Below are positions 1-5,840 of a stretch of DNA of 7,480 bases, piece by piece. A model generated the notes under the pieces. It made no database searches and was not told the DNA's origin. It saw only the letters and a program-made list of their open reading frames with translations. The position numbers and the translations under genes are program-made. This DNA is from Rhodocyclaceae bacterium (GTDB lineage: Bacteria > Pseudomonadota > Gammaproteobacteria > Burkholderiales > Rhodocyclaceae): the NCBI GenBank assembly GCA_030682595.1, contig JAUXNZ010000096.1:1-7480 (forward strand), in the 5' to 3' direction. How positions within the stretch are numbered: the stretch's first letter is position 1; each line of letters opens with the position of its first letter.

Positions 1-212
1 TCGCCAGTGCCGTGCTGAAAGGCGCCGGCATCACCTCGCTCGACGATGAAAACATGGAAAACTACGAAGCCACTGCTGTCGGTTTCCAAGCCTACTGGCC
101 CGAGATGCTGCACGGCTGGGGCTGGACGCTGCTGCTCGGCGGTGGGCTGCTGTTCGCCTGGTACGCACTGGTGCGCTACAACGAATCGACCGAAAAGTTT
201 ACCGTTTTGTGA
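1..212 (+). CDS. C-terminal end of an unidentified membrane protein (partial)
   Basis: The reading frame is already open at the window edge (first full codon at position 3) and stops with TGA at 210-212, so only about 69 C-terminal residues are visible. They comprise an acidic stretch (SLDDENMENYE), an aromatic-rich approach (FQAYWPEMLHGWGW), one clear hydrophobic span (roughly TLLLGGGLLFAWYALV), and a short polar tail ending in FTVL. The acidic side before the span and the Arg after it suggest an N-out, C-in orientation. An internal GTG at 12 could be mistaken for a start, but the frame continues upstream without a stop and no ribosome binding site precedes it. The next gene follows after 22 nt, so the two are probably co-transcribed. 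I do not recognise the family; a membrane subunit of a respiratory complex is possible but unsupported. Confidence 0.7.
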   Translation, partial: ASAVLKGAGITSLDDENMENYEATAVGFQAYWPEMLHGWGWTLLLGGGLLFAWYALVRYNESTEKFTVL

Positions 213-221
213 TTCACAACC

Positions 222-227
222 AAGGAG
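222..227 (+). promoter_or_regulatory. Ribosome binding site of the rhodanese lipoprotein
   Basis: AAGGAG lies 7 nt before the ATG at 235 and 10 nt before a second in-frame ATG at 238. The spacing favours the first ATG, although both starts give the same signal peptide. No room remains for a separate promoter after the preceding stop at 212, which supports co-transcription. Confidence 0.75.
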
Positions 228-234
228 CTAACTC

Positions 235-1413
235 ATGATGAGACTTAAATTACTTGCCGTTGCTGTTTCCGTAGTCTTTTCCGCGGGATGTGCTCAGATG
301 GCGCAAAGTCCCGGTGGCGAAACCAAGCCGGCCGCGTCGGCTGCCGCAGCACATAAGTACATCCCTTACACCCACATTGTCGATTATTCCTATGTCAAGC
401 CGCATGCATCCCTGCCGCGCGAGAGAAATTCTGGCGCGATGGTGATCGATTCGCGGCCGACCGCGCGTCGCTACGACATGGGGCACATCCCCGCTTCCAT
501 CAACATTCCGGATTCGAACTTCGACAAAATGACCAACCTGTTGCCGGCAGACAAGAACCGGGAACTCATTTTCTACTGTCAGGGCCCGGAATGCGAACTG
601 TCTCACAGCTCCGCCTTCAAGGCTGAGAAGCTCGGCTACAAGAACATCAAGGTTTACCAGGGCGGCGAACCCGACTGGTTGGCAAAAGGCGAGGTTTTAT
701 CCGTCAGCACCGTCTATATCAAGAAGCTGATCGACGAGAAGGCCAATGTCGTCCTGATCGATTCGCGTCCCGAGCGCCCCTTTGCGGCAGGCACGATTCC
801 CGGCGCCATCAACATCTCCGACTCCAAGTTCGCGCAGATGGTTGACAAGCTGCCGAAGGACAAGGCAACACCCCTGATCTTTTTCTGCGGTGGTCTGATG
901 TGCGATCTTTCCGAAAAATCGGCGAAGAAAGCCATGGCGCTTGGCTACACGAATGTCAGGAAACACACTGAAGGCCATCCTGACTGGGTAGCAAAATATG
1001 GGGCCAAGCCGGCTGCCGCCGCTCCTGCCGCGGCACCCGCAGCCGCTGCGGCACCGGCGAAGGCAGGCGCGGTGGATATCCAGCCCGGCAAGGAAAAGGG
1101 CAGCATCAGCGTCGCCTCCTTCGAGCGTATTCTGAAAGAGAGCCCCGCGCAGATCCTGATCGTGGATGTCCGGTCGCCTGCCGAGTTCAAGCTGGGCTCC
1201 TTCCCCGGCGCGATCAACATCCCGGTCGCCGATGTTGAGCCGAAGTTCGCCACCATCCCGCGCGACAAGCCCGTCGTGTTCACCTGCGCAACCGGCGCCC
1301 GCTCCGGTGAAGCTTTTGACACGACGAACTTCCTGGATGGAAAATTCAACGCTTACTTCCTGGATGCCAACGTGAAGTTCGCGGACGGCAAGTACACCAT
1401 TACCGGCCGTTGA
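235..1413 (+). CDS. Triple-rhodanese-domain lipoprotein (sulfurtransferase-like)
   Basis: A 392-residue protein. Residues 1-19 form a lipoprotein-type signal peptide with a charged start (MMRLK), a hydrophobic core and a lipobox-like FSAGC; Cys19 is the likely lipidation site, followed by Ala, which suggests an outer-membrane destination. The Ser three residues before Cys19 is a weaker fit than the usual Leu. Three rhodanese domains follow: about 45-154, 155-256 and 289-392. Each has the family's VIDSRP or VDVRSP strand (Asp72, Asp176, Asp311) and a Cys at the loop position: Cys115 in CQGPEC, Cys218 in CGGLMC, Cys351 in CATGAR. Only the third matches the usual CxxGxR loop; the first two share CxGxxC and look like a tandem duplication. 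An Ala/Pro linker (about 257-278) separates domains 2 and 3. Rhodaneses move sulfane sulfur between thiols; the substrate here is unknown. Confidence 0.88.
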   Translation: MMRLKLLAVAVSVVFSAGCAQMAQSPGGETKPAASAAAAHKYIPYTHIVDYSYVKPHASLPRERNSGAMVIDSRPTARRYDMGHIPASINIPDSNFDKMTNLLPADKNRELIFYCQGPECELSHSSAFKAEKLGYKNIKVYQGGEPDWLAKGEVLSVSTVYIKKLIDEKANVVLIDSRPERPFAAGTIPGAINISDSKFAQMVDKLPKDKATPLIFFCGGLMCDLSEKSAKKAMALGYTNVRKHTEGHPDWVAKYGAKPAAAAPAAAPAAAAAPAKAGAVDIQPGKEKGSISVASFERILKESPAQILIVDVRSPAEFKLGSFPGAINIPVADVEPKFATIPRDKPVVFTCATGARSGEAFDTTNFLDGKFNAYFLDANVKFADGKYTITGR

Positions 1414-1419
1414 TTCAAC

Positions 1420-1459
1420 AAAAAAGCCCGCCCCGGTGGTATCGGGGCGGGCTTTTTTT
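1420..1459. terminator. Bidirectional rho-independent terminator
   Basis: A perfect 10-bp GC stem (GCCCGCCCCG at 1426-1435, its complement at 1443-1452) with a 7-nt loop is flanked by six A on the left and seven T on the right. On either strand this gives a strong hairpin followed by a U-tract. It lies 6 nt after the rhodanese stop and 13 nt beyond the FNR stop on the other strand, so it serves both convergent transcripts. Confidence 0.95.
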
Positions 1460-1472
1460 CGTCTTCAGCTAA

Positions 1473-2330
1473 TCAGAACAGCACTTCGTGCCAGCGGCCG
1501 CTGCTCTGCAATGCTGCCTTCGTCTGTTCCCATGCAGCCGCGGAACCAGCCATGCCGACCAGCGCCTTTTCGACACGCGCCAGCATGTCGCCCACGCCGG
1601 CAAGGTAGACATGCGTATCCGGGCGCTGCACCATTTCCCACACTTCGGCGGCGTTCTGTTCCAGCGCCTTGTCCATCTCGACCGGCGCATCGAAGGCGGG
1701 ACGCGGGCTGATGGCCTGAAACGCCTTGAAGGTGGGCTGATGGATGTATTGCGACAGATCCTTGTTTGCGTCGTTCATGTAGAGCATTTCGAGGCCACTC
1801 TTCGCGCCGTAAAAGAGGCGCACCTTGCCCTCCCAACTACCGTACTTTTCATAAATCGTGCGGATCAGCACGCGGAAGGGCGCGATGCCCGTGCCCATGC
1901 CGATCATGATGATGTCCGCCTGGCGGCTCTCTGGCATGGTGAAGGGGTAGCCGACCGGGCCGGTGAATTCGATCGTCGCGCCAACCGGCAAATCACACAG
2001 GTAGTTGGAGGCGATGCCTTGATAACGCTCGCCGTTGAAGTCGTCGATGTAATCGTGACGTTTGACGCAAATGGCAAACTCGGCGCCACCATCGCTTTCG
2101 CTACCCGGTTCGGCAAGCAGATAAAGGCGCGGGTGATACTGGTTGCCATATTGCCCCGGCGCCATGACGCGGATGCACTGACCCAGCTTGCCATCGAATG
2201 ACAGGTCGGCGCGGCGCAACGCGATGTGGCGCACCTCTTCCGAAGAGTTGGGCGGCGTAATGCGCTGCGAGCGCACGATGGTGGCAGTGTAGATTTTTGT
2301 TGCGCGATCAGCGACTTGCGTGGCTGGCAT
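1473..2330 (-). CDS. Plant-type ferredoxin-NADP+ reductase homologue
   Basis: A 285-residue soluble flavoprotein with no signal peptide. The N-terminal FAD domain shows GQ.I.V.APG (50-59), RLYLLAEPG (68-76, the FAD-binding RxYS region) and ASNYLCDL with TGPVG (107-127), all characteristic of plant/cyanobacterial FNR. The NADP domain has GTGIAPFR (146-153), FYGAKS (173-178) and YLAGVGDML (242-250), and the C-terminus is RWHEVLF. The family moves electrons between ferredoxin or flavodoxin and NADP(H). Three family positions differ: the RxYS Ser is Leu71, the catalytic Cys of the CG motif is Ala244, and the C-terminal aromatic is Phe with the nearby Glu (282) one place earlier than in plant FNR. 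AAGGA lies 6 nt before the ATG, supporting this start. The gene follows cbbO on the same strand after 232 nt, so a CO2-fixation role is contextual inference only. Another diaphorase-like use is possible. Confidence 0.85.
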   Translation of the reverse strand: MPATQVADRATKIYTATIVRSQRITPPNSSEEVRHIALRRADLSFDGKLGQCIRVMAPGQYGNQYHPRLYLLAEPGSESDGGAEFAICVKRHDYIDDFNGERYQGIASNYLCDLPVGATIEFTGPVGYPFTMPESRQADIIMIGMGTGIAPFRVLIRTIYEKYGSWEGKVRLFYGAKSGLEMLYMNDANKDLSQYIHQPTFKAFQAISPRPAFDAPVEMDKALEQNAAEVWEMVQRPDTHVYLAGVGDMLARVEKALVGMAGSAAAWEQTKAALQSSGRWHEVLF

Positions 2331-2362
2331 ATTTCTTCCTTATTGAGATTAGGGTTGCTCTG

Positions 2363-2368
2363 ATGATA
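2363..2368 (-). promoter_or_regulatory. Possible -10 element upstream of the FNR homologue
   Basis: On the minus strand TATCAT (five of six bases of TATAAT) lies 32 nt before the ATG. A run of A residues lies just upstream, but no convincing -35 hexamer is present at 16-18 nt. It would give the FNR homologue its own transcript separate from cbbO. Weak, consensus-only evidence. Confidence 0.25.
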
Positions 2369-2418
2369 CCCGAGCTTGTTTGTTTTTTGCCTGCGCCACG
2401 CAGCAAATGCTTGCCACG

Positions 2419-2448
2419 GTGACCGCATGCATCGTGACCACATGCATC
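2419..2448. repeat. Two tandem copies of a 15-bp unit
   Basis: GTGACCGCATGCATC (2419-2433) is followed directly by GTGACCACATGCATC (2434-2448), matching at 14 of 15 positions, each containing the palindrome ATGCAT. It lies about 90-120 nt upstream of the FNR homologue start and could be an operator or simply a small duplication. Confidence 0.6.
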
Positions 2449-2553
2449 GCCGTCCCACCAGCGCCGACTTTACTGCCCCCCACGCTCGCAACCCCGGCTC
2501 GCTGCCCCCCCACCGGGGGGCTGACGTCGGCTTGGGACGGCCCAGCGCCGACT
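2449..2553. repeat. GC-rich REP/MITE-like intergenic element downstream of cbbO
   Basis: This block fills most of the 232-nt gap between cbbO and the FNR homologue. GCCGTCCCA (2449-2457) is the inverted complement of 2533-2541, and GCCGAC (2463-2468) of 2526-2531, so the ends form an inverted repeat of about 16-20 bp with a small indel. CCAGCGCCGACT occurs as direct copies at 2458-2469 and 2542-2553. CTGCCCCCC occurs at 2473 and again at 2502. Two local hairpins are also possible: 2504-2521 (7-bp C/G stem) and 2526-2552 (about 11 bp with one bulge), the latter 10 nt beyond the cbbO stop. C-run/G-run blocks with GGGACGGCCC resemble dispersed repeats I know from betaproteobacterial genomes; copy number cannot be judged here. 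There is no T-tract, so it is not a standard terminator. Confidence 0.65.
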
Positions 2554-2562
2554 ATTGCGCGC

Positions 2563-4833
2563 TCAGCGCGTCAGGCTGAGATACAGCAGCGGTAGCTGTT
2601 CGGGCAGGCGCTCGATGCGGTCGAGGACGCGCCAGTGGTTGCCGAATATCTCGCGCACGTATTCGTCGGCCTTGGGGTCGAGGCTCAGGCAGAAGGTGGT
2701 GATGCCCTGCGTCGCCAGTTCGTCGACGGCTTTCTTGGCGTCGGCGCGCAGGTGGTCGGGTTCGCTGACGTCGATGTCGGCGGGTGCGCCGTCGGTGAGC
2801 AGCAGCAGGATTTTCTTGTCGGCGCGGCGCGGTGCCAGGTAGTGGCCGGCGTGGCGCAGGGCCGCGCCCATGCGCGTGGACCAGCCGGCTTCCATGGCGG
2901 CCAGGCGAGCCTTGACGGTGTCGTCCCAGCGTTCGGAGAAGCCCTTGATGTGCTGGTAGCGCACCTCGTGGCGGGTGTTGGAGTGGAAGCCGGCAATCGC
3001 GCAGGGATCGCCCAGGCAGTCGATGGCCCAGGCCAGCAGGGAGACGGCTTCCTGGCTGAGTTCGAGGATGGTCTGCTGCCCTCCGGCGGCCTTCTCGTTG
3101 AGTGATTCGGACAGGTCGAGCAGCAGCAGCACGGTGATGTTGCGGCCGTCGGTGCGGTGGCTCATGTTGATGCGCGGGTCGGGTTGCGCGCCGCTCTTGA
3201 AGTCGATCAGCGAGCGCAGGGCGACGTCGAGGTCGAGGTCGCTGCCCTCCTCCTGATAGCGGATGCGCACTTTTTCCTGCGGCTTGATGAGGTCGAGCAG
3301 CCGTTTGAGTTGCTTGGCCAGCGCGGCGTGTTTCAGCAGCAGCTTGTCGATGTCGGCGGGATTGCCCTTGGCATGCAGGGCTTCGTAGACGCTGGCCCAG
3401 TCGGGTCGATAGGTCTGGCTGGCGTTGTCCCATTCGGGATAGTGGCGCGGCGGCAGTGACTGGATCTCGGCGGGCTTCTTGTTCTGCTTGCTCGGGTCGT
3501 CGAAGAATTCCTCGTCGTCGCTGTCTTCGATGAACACCCACAGGTGGCGGTTGTCGTCGCGGTAATCGATGACGGTGTTGTCGAAATGGACCTTGGCGAG
3601 CTGATCGCTCTGGCGCCGGGTGCGGGTGACGTAGGCGAGCGCCAGGTCGGCCATCGCGCGGGTGTCGGAGGTGCCCGCACCGAGCGTTTCATGGAAGCGC
3701 GCGGTGAATTCGAGCAGGATGGGATTTGTGTAGGGGTGTTGCGGATCGAGCAGGGCGCGCGACATCATCGCCAGACGGTGGCGCAGGCAGGAGGTGGTTT
3801 CCGGGTCGCACTCGGTTTCGTCGGGCAGCGGGTGCAGCGCCAGGAAGATGCGGCGCAAGCCGGGGTAGGCACGGATCAGCAGGTTCTCGACGCGGCAATC
3901 CTCGAAGAATTCGACCGCCATGCGCTGAAACGGGCTGTAGTTGTCGGCGACGATCTGGGTGCTCCAGCGGCGATGCCCGACCATGTGGGCGAGAATGGCG
4001 CGGTAGCGGTCAAGGCCGCTGATGTCGTTGGCGTCGTCGAGCACATCCGGGATGCGCATGCCGAGCTTGTCGTAATAGGGGATCGGCTTGCGCAGTTCGT
4101 CGAAGGCGGTCGTGTACGGCACCAGTTGGTCGCCGTCCTGCCAGAGGGCGCGCAGGTAGAGGTCGAGCTTGCGTTCCACATCGGCGAACAGCGTGCCGTG
4201 GCGTTCGCGTTGCAGCACGGCGTGACTGTCGGCGAGTTGCAGGCCGAAGTAGTCCTTCTGTCGCTCGGGATGGTTGTTGTAATTGCGGACGCCGTATTCG
4301 ACCCAGTTTTTCAGGCCGGAGATTGACAGCAGGCCCACCAGCCGCGGCGCCTGCGCGCAGAAATCGGGCAGGCCAGGACTGGGAAAGGTGCTGTGATGGC
4401 CGTGGATCGAGCCGGTGGTGCGCTTCATCAGGTCGGCGGCGATGTCGAGGTAGTGCTGCAACTGCTCGCCGGATTGCAGGCGGCGCGCGACGGCGCCTAG
4501 CGTTTGCAGGAAGGGGGCGATCGCCTGGCTGTTGGGCGATTTCTGCATGGCGCCGATGAAGGCCATCACCGCGGCGAGCATGTCGCTACCGGCCGCGGCG
4601 GCAACGGCGGGCCACTTTTCCAGAAAGGCCAGCACCGGATCAGCCCCGCGCCCCATCTTGCCGAGGACGCCGGCGGCATCCAGATATTGATTGACGTCAT
4701 CCAGGCTGAGCACGGCCAGGGCTTCTGCCATGCAGTCCTCGAATACGTCGGCGACCTTCCCGAAACCACAGTCGAGCCGGTCCCAATAGCCTTTCATCAA
4801 AGGGTGCTGGTATTCGGTTTTGGTCATGTTCAT
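2563..4833 (-). CDS. cbbO: CbbO, VWA-domain adaptor of the CbbQO RuBisCO activase
   Basis: A 756-residue soluble protein, about normal length for CbbO. The large N-terminal and central part is the CbbO-specific helical region. It includes HMVGH (283-287) and FFEDCRVENLL (309-319), then a highly acidic segment around 436-446. The C-terminal von Willebrand A domain begins near 563. Its metal-binding MIDAS is intact: DLSES (Asp573, Ser575, Ser577), Thr653 in GWSTRMG, and Asp681 in LLLTDGAP. In studied systems CbbO uses this MIDAS to dock on RuBisCO while the CbbQ ATPase drives remodelling that frees inhibited active sites. GGAGAAG 5 nt before the first ATG (4833) favours that start over the ATG at 4827. 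It lies 133 nt downstream of cbbQ, with a repeat element between. Linkage to cbbM suggests the form II-specific (Q2O2) type, which is an inference. Confidence 0.94.
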   Translation of the reverse strand: MNMTKTEYQHPLMKGYWDRLDCGFGKVADVFEDCMAEALAVLSLDDVNQYLDAAGVLGKMGRGADPVLAFLEKWPAVAAAAGSDMLAAVMAFIGAMQKSPNSQAIAPFLQTLGAVARRLQSGEQLQHYLDIAADLMKRTTGSIHGHHSTFPSPGLPDFCAQAPRLVGLLSISGLKNWVEYGVRNYNNHPERQKDYFGLQLADSHAVLQRERHGTLFADVERKLDLYLRALWQDGDQLVPYTTAFDELRKPIPYYDKLGMRIPDVLDDANDISGLDRYRAILAHMVGHRRWSTQIVADNYSPFQRMAVEFFEDCRVENLLIRAYPGLRRIFLALHPLPDETECDPETTSCLRHRLAMMSRALLDPQHPYTNPILLEFTARFHETLGAGTSDTRAMADLALAYVTRTRRQSDQLAKVHFDNTVIDYRDDNRHLWVFIEDSDDEEFFDDPSKQNKKPAEIQSLPPRHYPEWDNASQTYRPDWASVYEALHAKGNPADIDKLLLKHAALAKQLKRLLDLIKPQEKVRIRYQEEGSDLDLDVALRSLIDFKSGAQPDPRINMSHRTDGRNITVLLLLDLSESLNEKAAGGQQTILELSQEAVSLLAWAIDCLGDPCAIAGFHSNTRHEVRYQHIKGFSERWDDTVKARLAAMEAGWSTRMGAALRHAGHYLAPRRADKKILLLLTDGAPADIDVSEPDHLRADAKKAVDELATQGITTFCLSLDPKADEYVREIFGNHWRVLDRIERLPEQLPLLYLSLTR

Positions 4834-4838
4834 CCCAA

Positions 4839-4845
4839 CTTCTCC
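4839..4845 (-). promoter_or_regulatory. Ribosome binding site of cbbO
   Basis: GGAGAAG on the minus strand, 5 nt from the ATG at 4833 and 11 nt from the alternative in-frame ATG at 4827. It decides in favour of the longer protein beginning MNMTK. Confidence 0.7.
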
Positions 4846-4860
4846 ATTAGCCCAAATACA

Positions 4861-4944
4861 CCGTCATTGCCGCGAAGGCGGGAATCCAGAAGCCTGTCGC
4901 AATAGGAGCCGGACCATGGATTCCCGCCTTCGCGGGAATGACGG
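4861..4944. repeat. 84-bp palindromic element between cbbQ and cbbO
   Basis: Two 28-bp arms, 4861-4888 and 4917-4944, are inverted complements at 27 of 28 positions (the exception is a G/C difference at 4869) and are separated by a 28-nt spacer. The right arm also contains its own small palindrome, CCCGCCTTCGCGGG; the left arm carries the same palindrome with one base changed. The core CGTCATTCCCGCGAAGGCGGG resembles a dispersed repeat found in many proteobacterial genomes (recollection, not a search). It lies wholly inside the 133-nt cbbQ-cbbO gap, where the mRNA would form a very stable hairpin. There is no U-tract, so it is more likely a transcript stabiliser, processing site or miniature mobile element than a terminator. 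Confidence 0.85.
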
Positions 4945-4966
4945 CGCTCTAGTGGGCAATCCGGGT

Positions 4967-5770
4967 TTATATGAAGGTGGTGTCGATCGCGTGTTCGAGC
5001 GTGGCGCGGATGTCGGGGTCGTCGGTGATCGGCTGCACCAGGGCCATGCGACAGGCGTCGCCGGCTGCGACGCCGCGCTTGATGAGGGTGGCGGCATGCA
5101 CCAGCAGCCGTGTCGAAATACCCTCGTCGAGACCATGGCCCTTGAGGTTGCGCCCGGTCTGGCCGATGGCGACCAGTTTGGCGACGGTCCCCTCGGCGAG
5201 TCCCGTTTCGCGGGAGATGATGCCGATTTCCAGTTCGGGCGGCGGGTAATCGAAACTGAAGGCGGTGAAGCGCTGCTTGGTGGATTGCTTCAGGTCCTTC
5301 ATCAGGCTCTGGTAACCGGGGTTATACGAAATCACCAGCTGAAAGTCGGCGTGCGCCTCAAGAAGTTCGCCCTTCTTGTCGAGCGGCAGGACGCGGCGAT
5401 GATCGGTGAGCGGGTGAATCACCACGGTGGTGTCCTGGCGTGCTTCGACGATCTCGTCGAGGTAGCAGATGGCGCCGATGCGGGCAGCGGTGGTCAGCGG
5501 CCCGTCGAGCCAGCGCGTGCCGTTGGCTTCGAGCAGGTAACGGCCGACCAGGTCGCTGGCCGTCATGTCCTCGTTGCAAGCGACGGTGATCAGGGGTTTA
5601 TTCAGCTTCCACGCCATGTATTCGATAAAGCGCGACTTGCCGCAACCGGTCGGCCCTTTCACCATCACCGGCAGGCGCGCGCCATAAGCCGCCTCGTAGA
5701 GGGCGACCTCCCTGCCCTGCGCCTGATAGAAGGGTTCCTGCTTGACGAGGTATTGCGCTTTGTCGGTCAT
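4967..5770 (-). CDS. cbbQ: CbbQ, AAA+ ATPase of the RuBisCO activase (MoxR family)
   Basis: A 267-residue cytosolic protein of normal CbbQ length. AAA+ motifs are complete: Walker A GPTGCGKS (39-46), Walker B ICYLDE (101-106), sensor 1 Asn150 in VISYNPG, a probable arginine finger Arg167 in STKQRF, and sensor 2 Arg221 in GISTRLL. CbbQ forms a hexameric ring that, with one CbbO, uses ATP hydrolysis to release tightly bound sugar phosphates such as RuBP or XuBP from RuBisCO; loss of function leaves RuBisCO inhibited. It lies immediately downstream of cbbM on the same strand, separated by 70 nt containing a terminator hairpin. Only a weak purine stretch (GGATAAAG) precedes the ATG, so translation is probably lower than for cbbM. 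NirQ/NorQ paralogues share these motifs, but adjacency to cbbM and cbbO settles the assignment. Confidence 0.95.
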   Translation of the reverse strand: MTDKAQYLVKQEPFYQAQGREVALYEAAYGARLPVMVKGPTGCGKSRFIEYMAWKLNKPLITVACNEDMTASDLVGRYLLEANGTRWLDGPLTTAARIGAICYLDEIVEARQDTTVVIHPLTDHRRVLPLDKKGELLEAHADFQLVISYNPGYQSLMKDLKQSTKQRFTAFSFDYPPPELEIGIISRETGLAEGTVAKLVAIGQTGRNLKGHGLDEGISTRLLVHAATLIKRGVAAGDACRMALVQPITDDPDIRATLEHAIDTTFI

Positions 5771-5795
5771 CGCTTTATCCGCTCAGATAAGTTAC

Positions 5796-5824
5796 AAAAA
5801 AGCCCTGCTCGCGCAGGGCTTTTT
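5796..5824 (-). terminator. Rho-independent terminator between cbbM and cbbQ
   Basis: A perfect 7-bp stem (GCCCTGC at 5802-5808 with its complement at 5813-5819) has a 4-nt loop, flanked by A6 (5796-5801) and T5 (5820-5824). Read on the minus strand it is a hairpin followed by six U, starting 17 nt past the cbbM stop and ending 25 nt before the cbbQ ATG. It would let most transcripts end after cbbM while some read into cbbQ-cbbO, giving much more RuBisCO than activase. Alternatively it may be a 3' stabilising or processing hairpin. Confidence 0.85.
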
Positions 5825-5840
5825 AACTACGTCCAGCTTA

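Noticed and set aside
1488..2201. A 237-codon + strand open frame opposite the FNR homologue
   Set aside because: It is antisense to a gene with clear FAD and NADP motifs, and has no ribosome binding site or domain.
2552..3541. A 329-codon - strand open frame overlapping the 3' half of cbbO in another frame
   Set aside because: Arg/Pro/His-rich low-complexity translation with no domain, overlapping the VWA domain in the correct frame.
3544..4326. A 260-codon + strand open frame within cbbO
   Set aside because: Entirely antisense to cbbO, whose motifs and VWA domain are clear. The composition (Val/Gly/Ala-rich) is typical of a complementary-strand shadow.
4861..4944. CRISPR repeat pair
   Set aside because: The two 28-bp copies and 28-nt spacer resemble repeat-spacer dimensions, but the copies are inverted, there are only two, and no cas gene is nearby.
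4861..4944. Rho-independent terminator after cbbQ
   Set aside because: The stem is long, but no T-tract follows on either strand, unlike the two real terminators in this window.
4967..5770. NorQ/NirQ (nitric oxide reductase or nitrite reductase maturation) instead of CbbQ
   Set aside because: The AAA+ motifs alone do not distinguish these, but the gene is between cbbM and a CbbO-type VWA protein and no nor or nir gene is present.
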